A stretch of 64,000 nt of DNA from JAJCZZ01 sp964569085 (lineage in GTDB: Bacteria; Gemmatimonadota; Gemmatimonadetes; Longimicrobiales; Gaopeijiaceae), in the NCBI GenBank assembly GCA_964569085.1, contig CAZMTA010000005.1, positions 62,001 through 126,000 on the forward strand, in the 5' to 3' direction. The translations under genes and the position numbers were made by a program. The notes under the pieces are model-generated. The model was not told the DNA's origin and ran no database searches. It was given only the letters and a program-made list of their open reading frames with translations. This document shows, piece by piece, positions 8,744-17,962 of this stretch. The stretch's first letter is position 1, and every line of letters begins with the position of its first letter.

Positions 8744-10708
8744 TCAGGCCCCGCCGCCCCGGGCCAGGATCATGAGCTGGTACGGCTCCAGCGCGATCTG
8801 CTTCACCGCGTCCACGGTGCGCCCGGTGTGGAGGTCGAGGAGGGTCTTCCGCATGCCCTTGTGACGCAGGTGGCGCGCCTCCACCACCTGCTCGGACCCG
8901 GTGAAGTTGGCCAGGACGAAGACGGTCTGGGCCCCGGCGGTGCGGAGGAATCCCAGGACGTGGTCGTTGCCGGTCTCCGCCACCTCGGTCTCGGATCCCT
9001 GCAGGGTGGGGTTCTGGGTGCGCACGCGGAGGAGGCGCAGGAGGCCGTGGAAGATCCGCCCCGGCACGGAATCCCGGTCGTCCCGGCGCTCGGCCCGGTC
9101 CCAGTCGAAGGGAGCCCGGTGGAGCCAGCGGGTGTCCCCGGCCTTCCGGGGGTCGTCGGCGTACCCGTAGTCGTTGAGCATCCCGATCTCGTCCCCGAGG
9201 TAGATGAGCGGCATGCCGGTCACGGTGGTGACGACCCCCAGGAGGAGGAGCACGCGGCGCAGGGCCAGCTCCAGCGCTTCCTCGTCCCCTTCCTCCCGTG
9301 CCTTCTCGATCCCGCACAGCGAGGCCAGGGTGCCGGAGACGCGGCCGTGGCCCGTGACCGGGTCCTCCTGGAAGGGCTCGCCCCGGGCGAAGCTCCCCTC
9401 GAACTCGCCGGTGTAGAAGTCGGAGAGGAAGCGGCGGTGGGCGGACGGGTCGAACCCCGACGCCTCGATCTGCTCGTCGGCGAAGGCCCAGCCGATGTCG
9501 TCGTGGCACCGGACGTAGTTCACCCAGCCGCAGCCTTCCGGGAGCTGGAAGGCCCGGTCGAGGGAGCGCCGCAGCATGCGCACGTCCCTGGTGGCCAGGG
9601 CGTCCCAGAGGAGCGCCATGAGCTGCGGGTTGTACGAGAGGGGGCACTCGTCCCGCCCGATGTACTTCCGCACCTCCGCCGGGTGGACGATGGCCTCCGA
9701 CATGAGGACCATGGCCGGGGAGGCGATGGCGGCCACGGCGTTGAACGCCTGGATGAGGAGGTGGGCCTCGGGGAGGTTCTGGCAGTCCGTGCCCATGCGC
9801 TTCCAGAGGAAGGCCACGGCGTCCATGCGGAGGATCTCGACGCCCTGGTTGGCCAGGAAGAGCATCTCCTCGGCCATGCGGGTGAAGACCTCGGGGTTCT
9901 CGTAGTTGAGGTCCCACTGGTAGGTGTGGAACGTCGTCCACACCCACTTCCGCATCCCGGGGTGGTAGGTGAAGGCACCGGGGTGGTCCTCGGCGAACAC
10001 CTCGGGGAGGCTCTCCTCGAAGGCGTCGGGGATCTCCCGGTCCGGGTAGATCCGGTAGTAGTCCGTGAAGGGCGCCTCCCCCTCCTGGGCCTTCTCGGCC
10101 CACTCGTGCTCGTCGGCCGTGTGGTTGAAGACGAAGTCCAGCACGAGGGAGATCCCCCGGTCCCGGAGGTCGGTGGCGAGCTCCCGGAGCTCCTCCATGG
10201 TCCCGAGCTCCTCCTTGACCTTGCGGTAGCTGCGCACCGCGTACCCCCCGTCATTGTCCCCGTGGGACACGTCGAGGAGGGGCATGAGGTGGAGGGCCGT
10301 GACGCCGAGCTCCGCCAGGTAGGGGATCCGCTCCCGGAGCCCTTCGAGGTCCCCGGCGAAGAGGTCCACGTAGCACGAGGCCCCCACCATCCGGCTCGAG
10401 AGGTACCAGTCGGGGTCCTCCTCCCGGAGCCCGTCGAGCGCCTTGAGCTCGTCGGGGCGCTGGATCCACGCGTCCGTGGCGGAGGTGAGGACGGACTCCA
10501 GGTGGTAGAAGAAGTCGTAGCGGTCCCCGTACAGGGCCAGGAGCCGTCCGAACAGCCGCGGGAAGTGGTGGCGGAGGCGCTCGACGTATGCCTCCCATTC
10601 CTCGGGGGAGGAGGCGCGCCCGCGAAAAGGCACCTCCAGGCGGGGGAGGAGGCGCTCCAGGGCGGAGGCGCTCTCCTTCTCGATCCAGGCGGGGGGCAAA
10701 GGCTCCAT
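8744..10708 (-). CDS. Amylosucrase (GH13 subfamily 4)
   Basis: The 654-residue protein matches amylosucrase over its full length, including the helical N-terminal domain and a C-terminal beta domain. The catalytic set is visible: nucleophile Asp296 in LRMDAVAFLW, acid/base Glu338 in MSEAIVHP, and the third Asp403 with His402 in VRCHDDIGW. Region I reads DFVFNHTADEHEW. Amylosucrase splits sucrose, transferring glucose to a growing alpha-1,4-glucan and releasing fructose. Some GH13_4 members are instead sucrose hydrolases or isomerising enzymes, so polymerase activity is probable but not proven. No sucrose transporter or fructokinase is adjacent, though a PfkB kinase lies far away in this window. 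Confidence 0.9.
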   Translation of the reverse strand: MEPLPPAWIEKESASALERLLPRLEVPFRGRASSPEEWEAYVERLRHHFPRLFGRLLALYGDRYDFFYHLESVLTSATDAWIQRPDELKALDGLREEDPDWYLSSRMVGASCYVDLFAGDLEGLRERIPYLAELGVTALHLMPLLDVSHGDNDGGYAVRSYRKVKEELGTMEELRELATDLRDRGISLVLDFVFNHTADEHEWAEKAQEGEAPFTDYYRIYPDREIPDAFEESLPEVFAEDHPGAFTYHPGMRKWVWTTFHTYQWDLNYENPEVFTRMAEEMLFLANQGVEILRMDAVAFLWKRMGTDCQNLPEAHLLIQAFNAVAAIASPAMVLMSEAIVHPAEVRKYIGRDECPLSYNPQLMALLWDALATRDVRMLRRSLDRAFQLPEGCGWVNYVRCHDDIGWAFADEQIEASGFDPSAHRRFLSDFYTGEFEGSFARGEPFQEDPVTGHGRVSGTLASLCGIEKAREEGDEEALELALRRVLLLLGVVTTVTGMPLIYLGDEIGMLNDYGYADDPRKAGDTRWLHRAPFDWDRAERRDDRDSVPGRIFHGLLRLLRVRTQNPTLQGSETEVAETGNDHVLGFLRTAGAQTVFVLANFTGSEQVVEARHLRHKGMRKTLLDLHTGRTVDAVKQIALEPYQLMILARGGGA

Positions 10709-10793
10709 GCCGCCATGAACACCGCCCCGGCGCGCTCGTTCCGGGGTGGGCCCGGACCGGAGGACGGAGCGGACCCGGCGGAAGGGCCTCCCG

Positions 10794-11348
10794 CTACCGC
10801 ACGCCGCCCCGGCGCAGGAGCGTCGCGATCTCCCCCTCCAGCTTGCCGGTTCCCCCGCACACCACCGGCGTCTCGTTGGTGAAGCGGTCCCTGGCCAGCC
10901 CTTCCAGGCGGGTCTGGACCAGGGTCTCCTCGCCGGCCGCCCGGAGCCGGGTGACGAGGGCGAAGCGGACCTCGTAGACGTCCGCCCTCTCCCCCTGCAT
11001 GGCGGACCCGCAGTCGATGTAGGCGGAGTTCCGCTCCCCCTCGTAGAGCTGCCCCGAGATCGTCATGGGCGGGGTGTAGAAGGTGAGGGGGTCGGCGTCG
11101 GAGGCGGCCGCCGCCTCGAGGCCCAGGTACCGGTAGATGGCCGGGACCTCCGCCGCCAGGGCCTCCGGCGTCCCCCTCATGCGGGAGCTGTGCAGCGGCA
11201 TCTCGCGGCGGTCCTCGACGGGGATGTCCCGGGCCACGCCCAGGGGGCTTTCGAAGGAGCGGACGCCGGTGGTGCTCCCCGCGCAGGCGGTCAGGACGAG
11301 CGCGAGGGCGGCGGCGAGCAGGGAGCGAGGGGCGGGGAGTGGGCGCAT
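10794..11348 (-). CDS. Predicted lipoprotein, unknown function
   Basis: A 184-residue protein with a lipoprotein signal (hydrophobic LLAAALALVLTAC, lipobox Cys near residue 22). The frame stays open about 170 bases further upstream, but the ATG at 11348 places the signal sequence at the N-terminus and has GAGG eight bases before it. The mature part has two Cys residues (YIDCGSAM and VVCGGTG) that may form a disulfide. No known domain is recognised. It is divergent from the M28 peptidase gene, with about 170 bases between. Confidence 0.7.
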   Translation of the reverse strand: MRPLPAPRSLLAAALALVLTACAGSTTGVRSFESPLGVARDIPVEDRREMPLHSSRMRGTPEALAAEVPAIYRYLGLEAAAASDADPLTFYTPPMTISGQLYEGERNSAYIDCGSAMQGERADVYEVRFALVTRLRAAGEETLVQTRLEGLARDRFTNETPVVCGGTGKLEGEIATLLRRGGVR

Positions 11349-11521
11349 GGGGCCTCGGTGCGGGAGGGGCGAGGGCAGGGAGCGTCGGGGACGCGGCCGG
11401 ATCCCCCAGGATACGCGCATTGCGGCGGGTCCGGCAATCCGCCGCCGGGCTTCCACCGAGGGGGGCGCGCGCCTACCATCAGGGGTCCGGTCCCCTTCCC
11501 GTACGACGCTACGAGGCATCC

Positions 11522-13066
11522 ATGACGACGAGCCGCATCCCCCGAGCCCTCGTGACGCTGGCGCTGGCCGCCGGTCTGGCCGCTCCCGCCGTGTCCGCCC
11601 AGACGTTCCCCACCGACGACCCGGTCATCGAGGCCATGTGGGAGCAGGGCATGGTGCCGGAGAACTCCCGGGTCCGGGAGCTCGCCCAGGCCCTCCTCGA
11701 CTCCATCGGTCCCCGGCTCATGGGGTCCCCGGGCTTCGAGGCCGCGGCCGACTGGGTCATGGAGACGTACGACCGCTGGGGCATCGACTCCGAGCGCCAG
11801 GAGTATGGGACCTGGATCGGGTGGGACCGGGGCTACACCCACATCGACCTTCTGGAGCCCCGGGAGCGGAGCCTCGAGGGGATGATCCTGGCCTGGAGCC
11901 GGGGGACCGACGGGCCGGTCACCGCCGAGGTGGTCCTCATGCCGGTGTTCGAGTCCGCCGCGGACTTCGAGGCCTGGCTCCCCGGGGTGGAGGGGAAGAT
12001 GGTGGCCATCTCCTTCCCCGAGCCCACCTGCCGGGCCGACGAGTCGTGGGAGACCTACGCCACCGAGGAGTCGTTCCGGCAGATGCGGGAGGACCGGCAG
12101 GCCGCGCGCGAGGCGTGGAGCCGCTCCGTCCAGGCCGCGGGCCGTGACCACGCGGCCCGCATCGAGGCCGCGGGGGCCGTGGCGGTGCTGACCAACCGCT
12201 GGTCCCAGGGTTGGGGCGTGGACAAGATCTTCTCCTCCCCCACGGAGGAGATCCCCGGCGTGCACCTGAGCTGCGAGGACTACACGCTCGTGGCCCGCCT
12301 GGCGGAGAACGACCAGGGTCCCCGGATCCGCCTCGACGCCGAGGCCGAGTTCCTCGGGGACGTTCCGGCCTTCAACGTGGTGGGCACGATTCCCGGCACC
12401 GAGCTCCCCGACGAGTACGTGGTGCTGAGCGCCCACCTGGACTCCTGGGACGGCGCCTCCGGGGCCACGGACAACGGGAGCGGCACGGTCATGATGATGG
12501 AGGCCATGCGGATCCTCCGGGAGACCTACCCCAACCCCCGCCGCACCATCGTGGCGGGACACTGGGGCGGGGAGGAGCAGGGGCTCGTCGGCTCCACGGC
12601 CTTCGCGGCGGACAACCCCGAGGTGGTGGACGGCCTCCAGGCCGGGTTCAACCAGGACAACGGCACCTGGCGCATCGACTACATCCGCATGCAGGGCTTC
12701 CTGGACGCGGGCAAGCACTTCGGGAAGTGGCTCAGCTACATCCCTGGCGAGATCACGGACTTCATCGACCTGGACATCCCGGGGGTGCCCGAGACGGGCG
12801 GAAGCGACCACATGTCGTTCATCTGCGTGCCCGCGCCCGGCTTCCGGCTCCAGAGCAACTATCCCGACTACCGCCAGTACACCTGGCACACCAACCGGGA
12901 CACCTTCGACAAGCTGGTCTTCAGCGACCTCCGCAACAACGCGACGCTGGCCGCCATGCTGGCCTACCGGGCCTCGGAGGACGAGGAGCGCGTGACCACG
13001 GAGATGCGGGAGCTGGAGGGGCGCGACTGGCCCCAGTGCCGTCCGCCCCGCCGGAGCTACCGCTAG
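11522..13066 (+). CDS. Secreted M28-family metallopeptidase with PA-type insert
   Basis: A 514-residue exported peptidase. A cleavable signal ends near AVSAQ (residue 25). The C-terminal catalytic domain shows the two-zinc set of M28 aminopeptidases: His305 in SAHLDSWDG, bridging Asp317 in ATDNGSG, the catalytic Glu pair in GGEEQG (351-352), Asp in FNQDNG and the final His in TWHTNRDTFD. Between the signal and the catalytic domain lies a protease-associated-like region (about residues 120-280). Family members remove N-terminal residues from peptides; some act as glutamate carboxypeptidases. The ATG at 11522 puts the signal peptide first; the frame is open further upstream without conservation. 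Confidence 0.9.
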   Translation: MTTSRIPRALVTLALAAGLAAPAVSAQTFPTDDPVIEAMWEQGMVPENSRVRELAQALLDSIGPRLMGSPGFEAAADWVMETYDRWGIDSERQEYGTWIGWDRGYTHIDLLEPRERSLEGMILAWSRGTDGPVTAEVVLMPVFESAADFEAWLPGVEGKMVAISFPEPTCRADESWETYATEESFRQMREDRQAAREAWSRSVQAAGRDHAARIEAAGAVAVLTNRWSQGWGVDKIFSSPTEEIPGVHLSCEDYTLVARLAENDQGPRIRLDAEAEFLGDVPAFNVVGTIPGTELPDEYVVLSAHLDSWDGASGATDNGSGTVMMMEAMRILRETYPNPRRTIVAGHWGGEEQGLVGSTAFAADNPEVVDGLQAGFNQDNGTWRIDYIRMQGFLDAGKHFGKWLSYIPGEITDFIDLDIPGVPETGGSDHMSFICVPAPGFRLQSNYPDYRQYTWHTNRDTFDKLVFSDLRNNATLAAMLAYRASEDEERVTTEMRELEGRDWPQCRPPRRSYR

Positions 13067-13070
13067 GGGG

Positions 13071-13086
13071 GCGGGGGCGCCCCCGC
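13071..13086 (+). terminator. GC palindrome after the M28 gene
   Basis: A perfect 16-base palindrome (GCGGGGGC/GCCCCCGC) starts four bases past the M28 stop. It could fold into a short hairpin, but there is no T-run, so its role as terminator is uncertain. Confidence 0.35.
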
Positions 13087-13225
13087 TCCAGGGGGCCTGG
13101 GCGAACGGGGGGCGGACGGCGGGCGGCGCGTCTGTCGGCGCCGCCCCACCCCGTGTAAGGTGGGCCGGACGGGGGCCGTAGGTACCGGCGGCCCACCCGT
13201 CCCCGCCCGCCGCTCAGGAGCTCCC

Positions 13226-15487
13226 ATGCGTCCCCTCCCCACCCGCGCTCCGGTCCCGTTCCTGGCGGCCTTCGTGGTGGCGCTGGGCGGGACCGGGGCC
13301 CTGGACGCCCAGGAGGTGCGGGGCCGCCTGCTGGACGAGGCCGAGGGGACGCCTCTGGCGGGGGCCTACGTGGCCCTGGTCCGGGACGACGCGGCCGCGG
13401 CCACCACCCTCACCCGGGCCGACGGATGGTTCCAGCTCGAGGCTCCGGAGGCCGGGACCTGGACCGTCCGGGCCGAGCACCTGGGCTACGGCACCGTGGA
13501 GATCATGGTGAACGCCGCGCCCGACCGGCCGGTCTGGCTGGACCTGGCCGCGGCCCGGGAAGCGGTGGAGATCGAGGGGATCACGGCCGAGGTGGACCGG
13601 GCCTGCGAGGTGGAGTCCGAGGACGCCGTCGCGCTGGCCCGGCTCTGGACCGAGGTGTCGAAGGCGTTCCAGGTGGCCACCGTGGCCGAGGACCGGGGCC
13701 TCTACCGCCTCGAGGTCGATCAGTGGCGGCGCTCGCTGGACCCCGCCGACCTGGCGCTGGTGGAGGAGACCGACCGCCGTCGGGGCCGGGGCAACCAGCG
13801 GGGCAGCCCCTTCGAGAGCCTCCCGCCCGCCGCGCTTGAGGCGGACGGCTACGTGCAGGGGGACGACCGGGCCGGCTACCGCTACTATGCGCCCGACGCC
13901 CGGGTGCTGCTCTCGCGGAGCTTCCAGGACACCCACTGCTTCGGCGTGGAGGACGACGAGCCCGACGAGCTTCCCCCGGGGGTGGCGCCGGGGGCGTGGA
14001 GGGGCATCGCCTTCGAGCCCCGGGACCGGAACGAGCCCGACGTCCGCGGCGTGCTCTGGATCGACCGGCGCAGCCTGGAGCCCCGGCGACTCGACTTCCG
14101 GTACACCGACCTCCCCATCCCGGTGGAGCACGACGAGCTGGGGGGGCGGGTGGGCTTCCGGCGTCTCCCCGAGGGCCCGTGGATCGTCAGCGACTGGCGG
14201 ATCCGCATGCCGGTCGTGGACGCGGAGGAGTACCGACCCTACGCGTCCGCCTCCCTGCGGCTCCGCCACGAGATCGTGTCGCTCACCGAGGTGGGCGGGC
14301 AGGTCGTCGAGGTGGGCCGACGGGGGGCCGAGACCGTGACCTTCGGGGAGACCGGAAGCGTCGAGGGCGTCGTGCGGGACGCGGACGGCGCCCCCGCCCC
14401 CGACGCCGTGGTGACCCTCGCCGGGACCTTCTTCGCCGCCATGACGGACGGGGACGGACGCTTCGTCGTGGAAGGCGTTCCCCCGGGCCGCTACCGCCTG
14501 GCGGCCACCTCGGCGGTCCTGGACTCCCTGGGGCTCGGGGGCGAAGGGAGCGCCGAGGTGCAGGTCCGGCCCCGGGGCGTGTCGGAGGTGGAGCTGGAGC
14601 TGCCCGACGTGGCGACCCTGATGGCCGACGCGTGCGCCGCTCCGCTCGAGGAGGGGGCCGAGGGGCTCCTCGCGGGCCGGCTGGCCCGGGGCCGGGCGGA
14701 GACGGAGCCCGACTTCGCCGCGCTCCGGGTGGAGCTCTCCTGGACGAGCGCCGTCGACCTGGACATGCGTCCGGGGGTCGTGGGGGTGGAGGTGGGGACG
14801 GCCCGGGCCCTGGTGCCGGTGGGCGCCGACGGGCGGTGGCGGGCCTGCGGCGTCCCGGTGGACGAGCCGGTCCGGGTGTCCGCCGTCCGGGGGGACGAGG
14901 GCCGGGAGCCGGTCTCGGAGGTCCGGGCCGTGACCGTGGTCCGGGGCGAGATCCCGGAGGTCGTCCTTCCCCTACTGGCCGTGGAGGCCGCGGTGGGGGA
15001 CCCGGTGGAGCTCGAGGGGCTCACCGTGGAGGTGGCCCGCCGGGTACGGGACGACCTCATGGACATCGGGGTGCGCCGGGAGGCGCTGGGGCGGCGCTTC
15101 ATCGGCACCGACGACATCGAGAAGAACCGGAACAGCACCGCCAGCGCGCTCCATCTCGTGGAGCGGCAGCGGCTCCCCGGCGTGTTCTTCCGGGACGGGG
15201 CCGACTTCCAGTGCATCGCGCTGCGGCGGGCGTCGGATCCCTCCGACCTGGGGGCGGCGGGCGCCCGGACCCAGCTCTGCGCCCAGATCGTGGTGGACGG
15301 GATGCCGGTCCACCAGTCGGTCCTCCAGCTCATGCGGCCCACGGACATCGCGGCCATGGCGCTTCTGACCCCCCTGGAGGCGGGAGCCCGCTTCGGAAGC
15401 GGCGTGAGCGGGCACACCGGGGCCGCCGGGGGAATCCTCTACATCTGGACCTACGGCGGCGTGGAGGGGTCCAACCGGAGACGCTGA
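13226..15487 (+). CDS. Secreted protein with carboxypeptidase-regulatory domains and a barrel-less TonB plug
   Basis: A 753-residue protein with a signal peptide (cleavage near ALDAQ) and CAGGAG five bases before the ATG. Residues about 28-115 form a CarboxypepD_reg-like Ig fold (VRGRLLDEAEGTPLAGAYV). The middle is unrecognised but has conserved Cys (DTHCFG). A second regulatory-like fold lies near 375-460. The last 110 residues resemble the plug domain of TonB-dependent receptors (DIEKNRNSTASALHLVERQR, then CAQIVVDGMPV), but no beta-barrel follows. It therefore cannot be a complete receptor; it may be a periplasmic or surface protein built from receptor modules. The next gene is a paralogue with the same layout. 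Confidence 0.8.
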   Translation: MRPLPTRAPVPFLAAFVVALGGTGALDAQEVRGRLLDEAEGTPLAGAYVALVRDDAAAATTLTRADGWFQLEAPEAGTWTVRAEHLGYGTVEIMVNAAPDRPVWLDLAAAREAVEIEGITAEVDRACEVESEDAVALARLWTEVSKAFQVATVAEDRGLYRLEVDQWRRSLDPADLALVEETDRRRGRGNQRGSPFESLPPAALEADGYVQGDDRAGYRYYAPDARVLLSRSFQDTHCFGVEDDEPDELPPGVAPGAWRGIAFEPRDRNEPDVRGVLWIDRRSLEPRRLDFRYTDLPIPVEHDELGGRVGFRRLPEGPWIVSDWRIRMPVVDAEEYRPYASASLRLRHEIVSLTEVGGQVVEVGRRGAETVTFGETGSVEGVVRDADGAPAPDAVVTLAGTFFAAMTDGDGRFVVEGVPPGRYRLAATSAVLDSLGLGGEGSAEVQVRPRGVSEVELELPDVATLMADACAAPLEEGAEGLLAGRLARGRAETEPDFAALRVELSWTSAVDLDMRPGVVGVEVGTARALVPVGADGRWRACGVPVDEPVRVSAVRGDEGREPVSEVRAVTVVRGEIPEVVLPLLAVEAAVGDPVELEGLTVEVARRVRDDLMDIGVRREALGRRFIGTDDIEKNRNSTASALHLVERQRLPGVFFRDGADFQCIALRRASDPSDLGAAGARTQLCAQIVVDGMPVHQSVLQLMRPTDIAAMALLTPLEAGARFGSGVSGHTGAAGGILYIWTYGGVEGSNRRR

Positions 15488-15652
15488 GCGCCGGCGGGAA
15501 GCGCCCCGGACGAGACCGGCCTGGACCGGCCCTCTCGCCGCCGCCCGGGCCCGGGGGCCGCCCCCGTCCCGACGCCGCGTCGGGGTAACCCGACCCGACG
15601 GTGCGCGTATCCCCGTACGACCTCGCCGCGAACCTCCTCCGCTCGATCCGCC

Positions 15653-17920
15653 ATGAGGCTCCGCCCCACCGCCCGCTCTCTCCGCCGCCTCTCCCGTCCG
15701 GGCGCGGGGCTCCTGCCCGTGGCCCTCCTGGCGTCGGCGCTCGTGGGGTCCGCCCTCCCCGGGTCCGCGCCCCTGGCCGCGCAGCAGGTCCGGGGCCTTC
15801 TCCTGGACGGCGTGGACGCCCGCCCCCTGGCCGGGGCCTACGTCGTGCTCCTGCGGGACGGGGCGGAGGTCGTGGGGACGGTCACCCGGGTGGACGGAGG
15901 GTTCCGCCTGACCGCCCCGGAGCCGGGCCCCTACCTCCTCCGCGCCGACCACCTGGGATACGCCACCGTGGAGCGGGAGGTGGTGCTGCCGCCTCCCGGC
16001 ACCCCGCTGGAGCTCGAGCTGGTCACCACCCAGGAGGCCATCGAGATCGAGGGCCTGGTGACCGAGGCGGACGACCGGTGCCAGCTGCCCCGGGCCGTGG
16101 CGGTCCAGGTGGTCTCGCTCTGGAACGAGGTGGGCAACGCCTTCCAGGTGGCGGCCCTCCTCGACGAGCAGCGCCTCTACGACCTCCGGGTGGAGCGGTG
16201 GCGGAGGGAGCTCGACCCGCGGACGCTCGCGGTGACGTCGGAGGAGCGGGAGGCGGACCGCGGCATCCAGCGCACCAGCCCCTTCCAGAGCCTCCCGCCG
16301 GAGGAGCTGGCACGGCTGGGCTACGTCCAGGAGATGCCGGACGGGACCATCGACTACCACGCCCCCGACGCGCGGGTGCTCCTCTCCCGGTCCTTCCAGG
16401 AGACCCACTGCTTCGGCATCACCATCGACCCGCCGGCGGACGGCGAGGCCGACTGGGTCGGGATCCGCTTCGACCCCCGGGGGCGGGACCGGGCGGAGAT
16501 CCGGGGCGTCCTCTGGGTGGACCGGGGGCTCCGGCCCCAGCGCCTGGACTACACCTACACCGAGCTTCCGGGCCGGGTGGGGAGCGACGACCTGGGAGGA
16601 CGGGTGAGCTTCCAGCGCCTCCCCGACGGTCCGTGGATCGTGTCGTCGTGGCGGATCCGCATGCCCCAGGTCCAGGGGGAGCGCTTCCACACCTTCGCCT
16701 CGTCGGAGCCCCGCTACCGCTACGAGCTGGTGGGGATCGAGGAGGTGGGGGGCGAGGTCGTGCAGGCCGGTCCCCGTGGCGGCGAGCTCCGCGACCTCTC
16801 CCGCCCCGGCGCCGTGGAGGGCCGGGTGGTGGACGATCGGGGGCGTCCCGCCGCGGGCGCCACGGTGGCGCTGGAGGGGACGTACTACCGGGCCGTCACG
16901 GGTGCCGAGGGGGGCTTCCGGCTGGACCGGGTGCCCGGGGGCCGGTACCGCCTCCGCTATTCCTCTCCCCTCCTGGACTCCCTGGGGCTCGAGGCCCAGG
17001 AGGAGCCGGTGACCGTCGAGCCCGGGGAGCCCGCGACGGTGGAGCTGGCCCTCCCCTCCACGGCGTCGCTCCTGGCGCGGGCGTGCACCGACCCGGTCGC
17101 GCCCGACGGGGAGGGGCTGCTCCGGGGGGTCGTGCGGGGACCGGACGGACGCCCCGTCCCCTTCGCGCGGGTGGAGCTCTCCTGGTCCGAGCGGGTCGGG
17201 GTGAGCGAGTCCGAGGCCGGCTGGGTGACGGTCCAGCAGAGCCGGGCGAGCGCCACGCTGGAGGCCGACGAGGAGGGGGTGTGGGCGGCGTGCGGCCTCC
17301 CCGACGTGGGGCTCCTGGTGGCCCGGGCGAGCTGGACGGGCGCCCGGAGGGGCGAGGGCCCCGAGGAGGAGGTCCGCATCGGCCGGTCCGACGACGCCGA
17401 GGCGCTCCCCCGGGTGGAGCTCGCGCTCCCCGAGCCCGAGGAGGCCGCCGTGGCGGTCGCGGCCGAGGGCGCCGGGGAGCTCGTCGTGGAGGAGGGCGCG
17501 TCCCCGGAGGAGGCGCGGCTCCTCCGGGAGCTGGCGGCCCTCGGCGTGCGCCGGGAGACGCTGGGCGGGCGCTACGTGGGCCCCGACGACATCGAGGAGC
17601 ACCGGGTCGGGTCCATGGACGCCCTGGACATGATCGGCGTCGTGGGGATCCCCGGCGTCCGCGTTCGGATCCTGGCCTCGACCAACGAGCCGTGCATCTA
17701 CTCCCGGCGGAACGTGCAGAGCTCGTTCTCCGGGGGCGTCCCCGAGCCCATCTGCGCGGCCATCGTGCTGGACGGCGTGCCCAGCGACGCGCGGCGCCTG
17801 GCCTCGGTCCCCGGCTCCAGCGTGGCCGCCGTCGCCTACCTGCGCCCGTCGGAAGCCGGAGCGCGCCTCGGGAGCGGCACCGACGGCGGCGCCATCCTGG
17901 TCTGGACGCGGCTGCGCTGA
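15653..17920 (+). CDS. Paralogue of the preceding plug-domain protein
   Basis: A 755-residue protein with the same order of parts as its upstream neighbour: signal peptide (SAPLAAQ), regulatory fold (VRGLLLDGVDARPLAGAYV), unknown middle with LLSRSFQETHCFG, second regulatory fold (VEGRVVDDRGRPAAGATV), third short repeat near residue 485, and a terminal plug-like domain (RYVGPDDIEEHRVGSMDALD, then CAAIVLDGVPS). Again no barrel follows. Several segments are nearly identical to the neighbour, such as the RSFQ-THCFG and LPDGPWIVS-WRIRMP regions, so this is an old tandem duplication. The role is unknown. It converges on the PII gene with 42 bases between. Confidence 0.8.
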   Translation: MRLRPTARSLRRLSRPGAGLLPVALLASALVGSALPGSAPLAAQQVRGLLLDGVDARPLAGAYVVLLRDGAEVVGTVTRVDGGFRLTAPEPGPYLLRADHLGYATVEREVVLPPPGTPLELELVTTQEAIEIEGLVTEADDRCQLPRAVAVQVVSLWNEVGNAFQVAALLDEQRLYDLRVERWRRELDPRTLAVTSEEREADRGIQRTSPFQSLPPEELARLGYVQEMPDGTIDYHAPDARVLLSRSFQETHCFGITIDPPADGEADWVGIRFDPRGRDRAEIRGVLWVDRGLRPQRLDYTYTELPGRVGSDDLGGRVSFQRLPDGPWIVSSWRIRMPQVQGERFHTFASSEPRYRYELVGIEEVGGEVVQAGPRGGELRDLSRPGAVEGRVVDDRGRPAAGATVALEGTYYRAVTGAEGGFRLDRVPGGRYRLRYSSPLLDSLGLEAQEEPVTVEPGEPATVELALPSTASLLARACTDPVAPDGEGLLRGVVRGPDGRPVPFARVELSWSERVGVSESEAGWVTVQQSRASATLEADEEGVWAACGLPDVGLLVARASWTGARRGEGPEEEVRIGRSDDAEALPRVELALPEPEEAAVAVAAEGAGELVVEEGASPEEARLLRELAALGVRRETLGGRYVGPDDIEEHRVGSMDALDMIGVVGIPGVRVRILASTNEPCIYSRRNVQSSFSGGVPEPICAAIVLDGVPSDARRLASVPGSSVAAVAYLRPSEAGARLGSGTDGGAILVWTRLR

Positions 17921-17932
17921 CGGGGAGGTGCG

Positions 17933-17952
17933 GGTCGGCCTGGGCGCCGACC
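17933..17952. terminator. Short hairpin between convergent genes
   Basis: A 7-bp perfect stem (GGTCGGC/GCCGACC) with a six-base loop fills the middle of the 42-base gap between the plug protein and the PII gene. The position suits a bidirectional terminator, but the stem is short and no T-run follows. Confidence 0.4.
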
Positions 17953-17962
17953 GGGTCGTCCC

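Noticed and set aside
13226..17920. TonB-dependent outer-membrane receptors
   Set aside because: Plug-like domains are present but both proteins stop after the plug with no room for a barrel.
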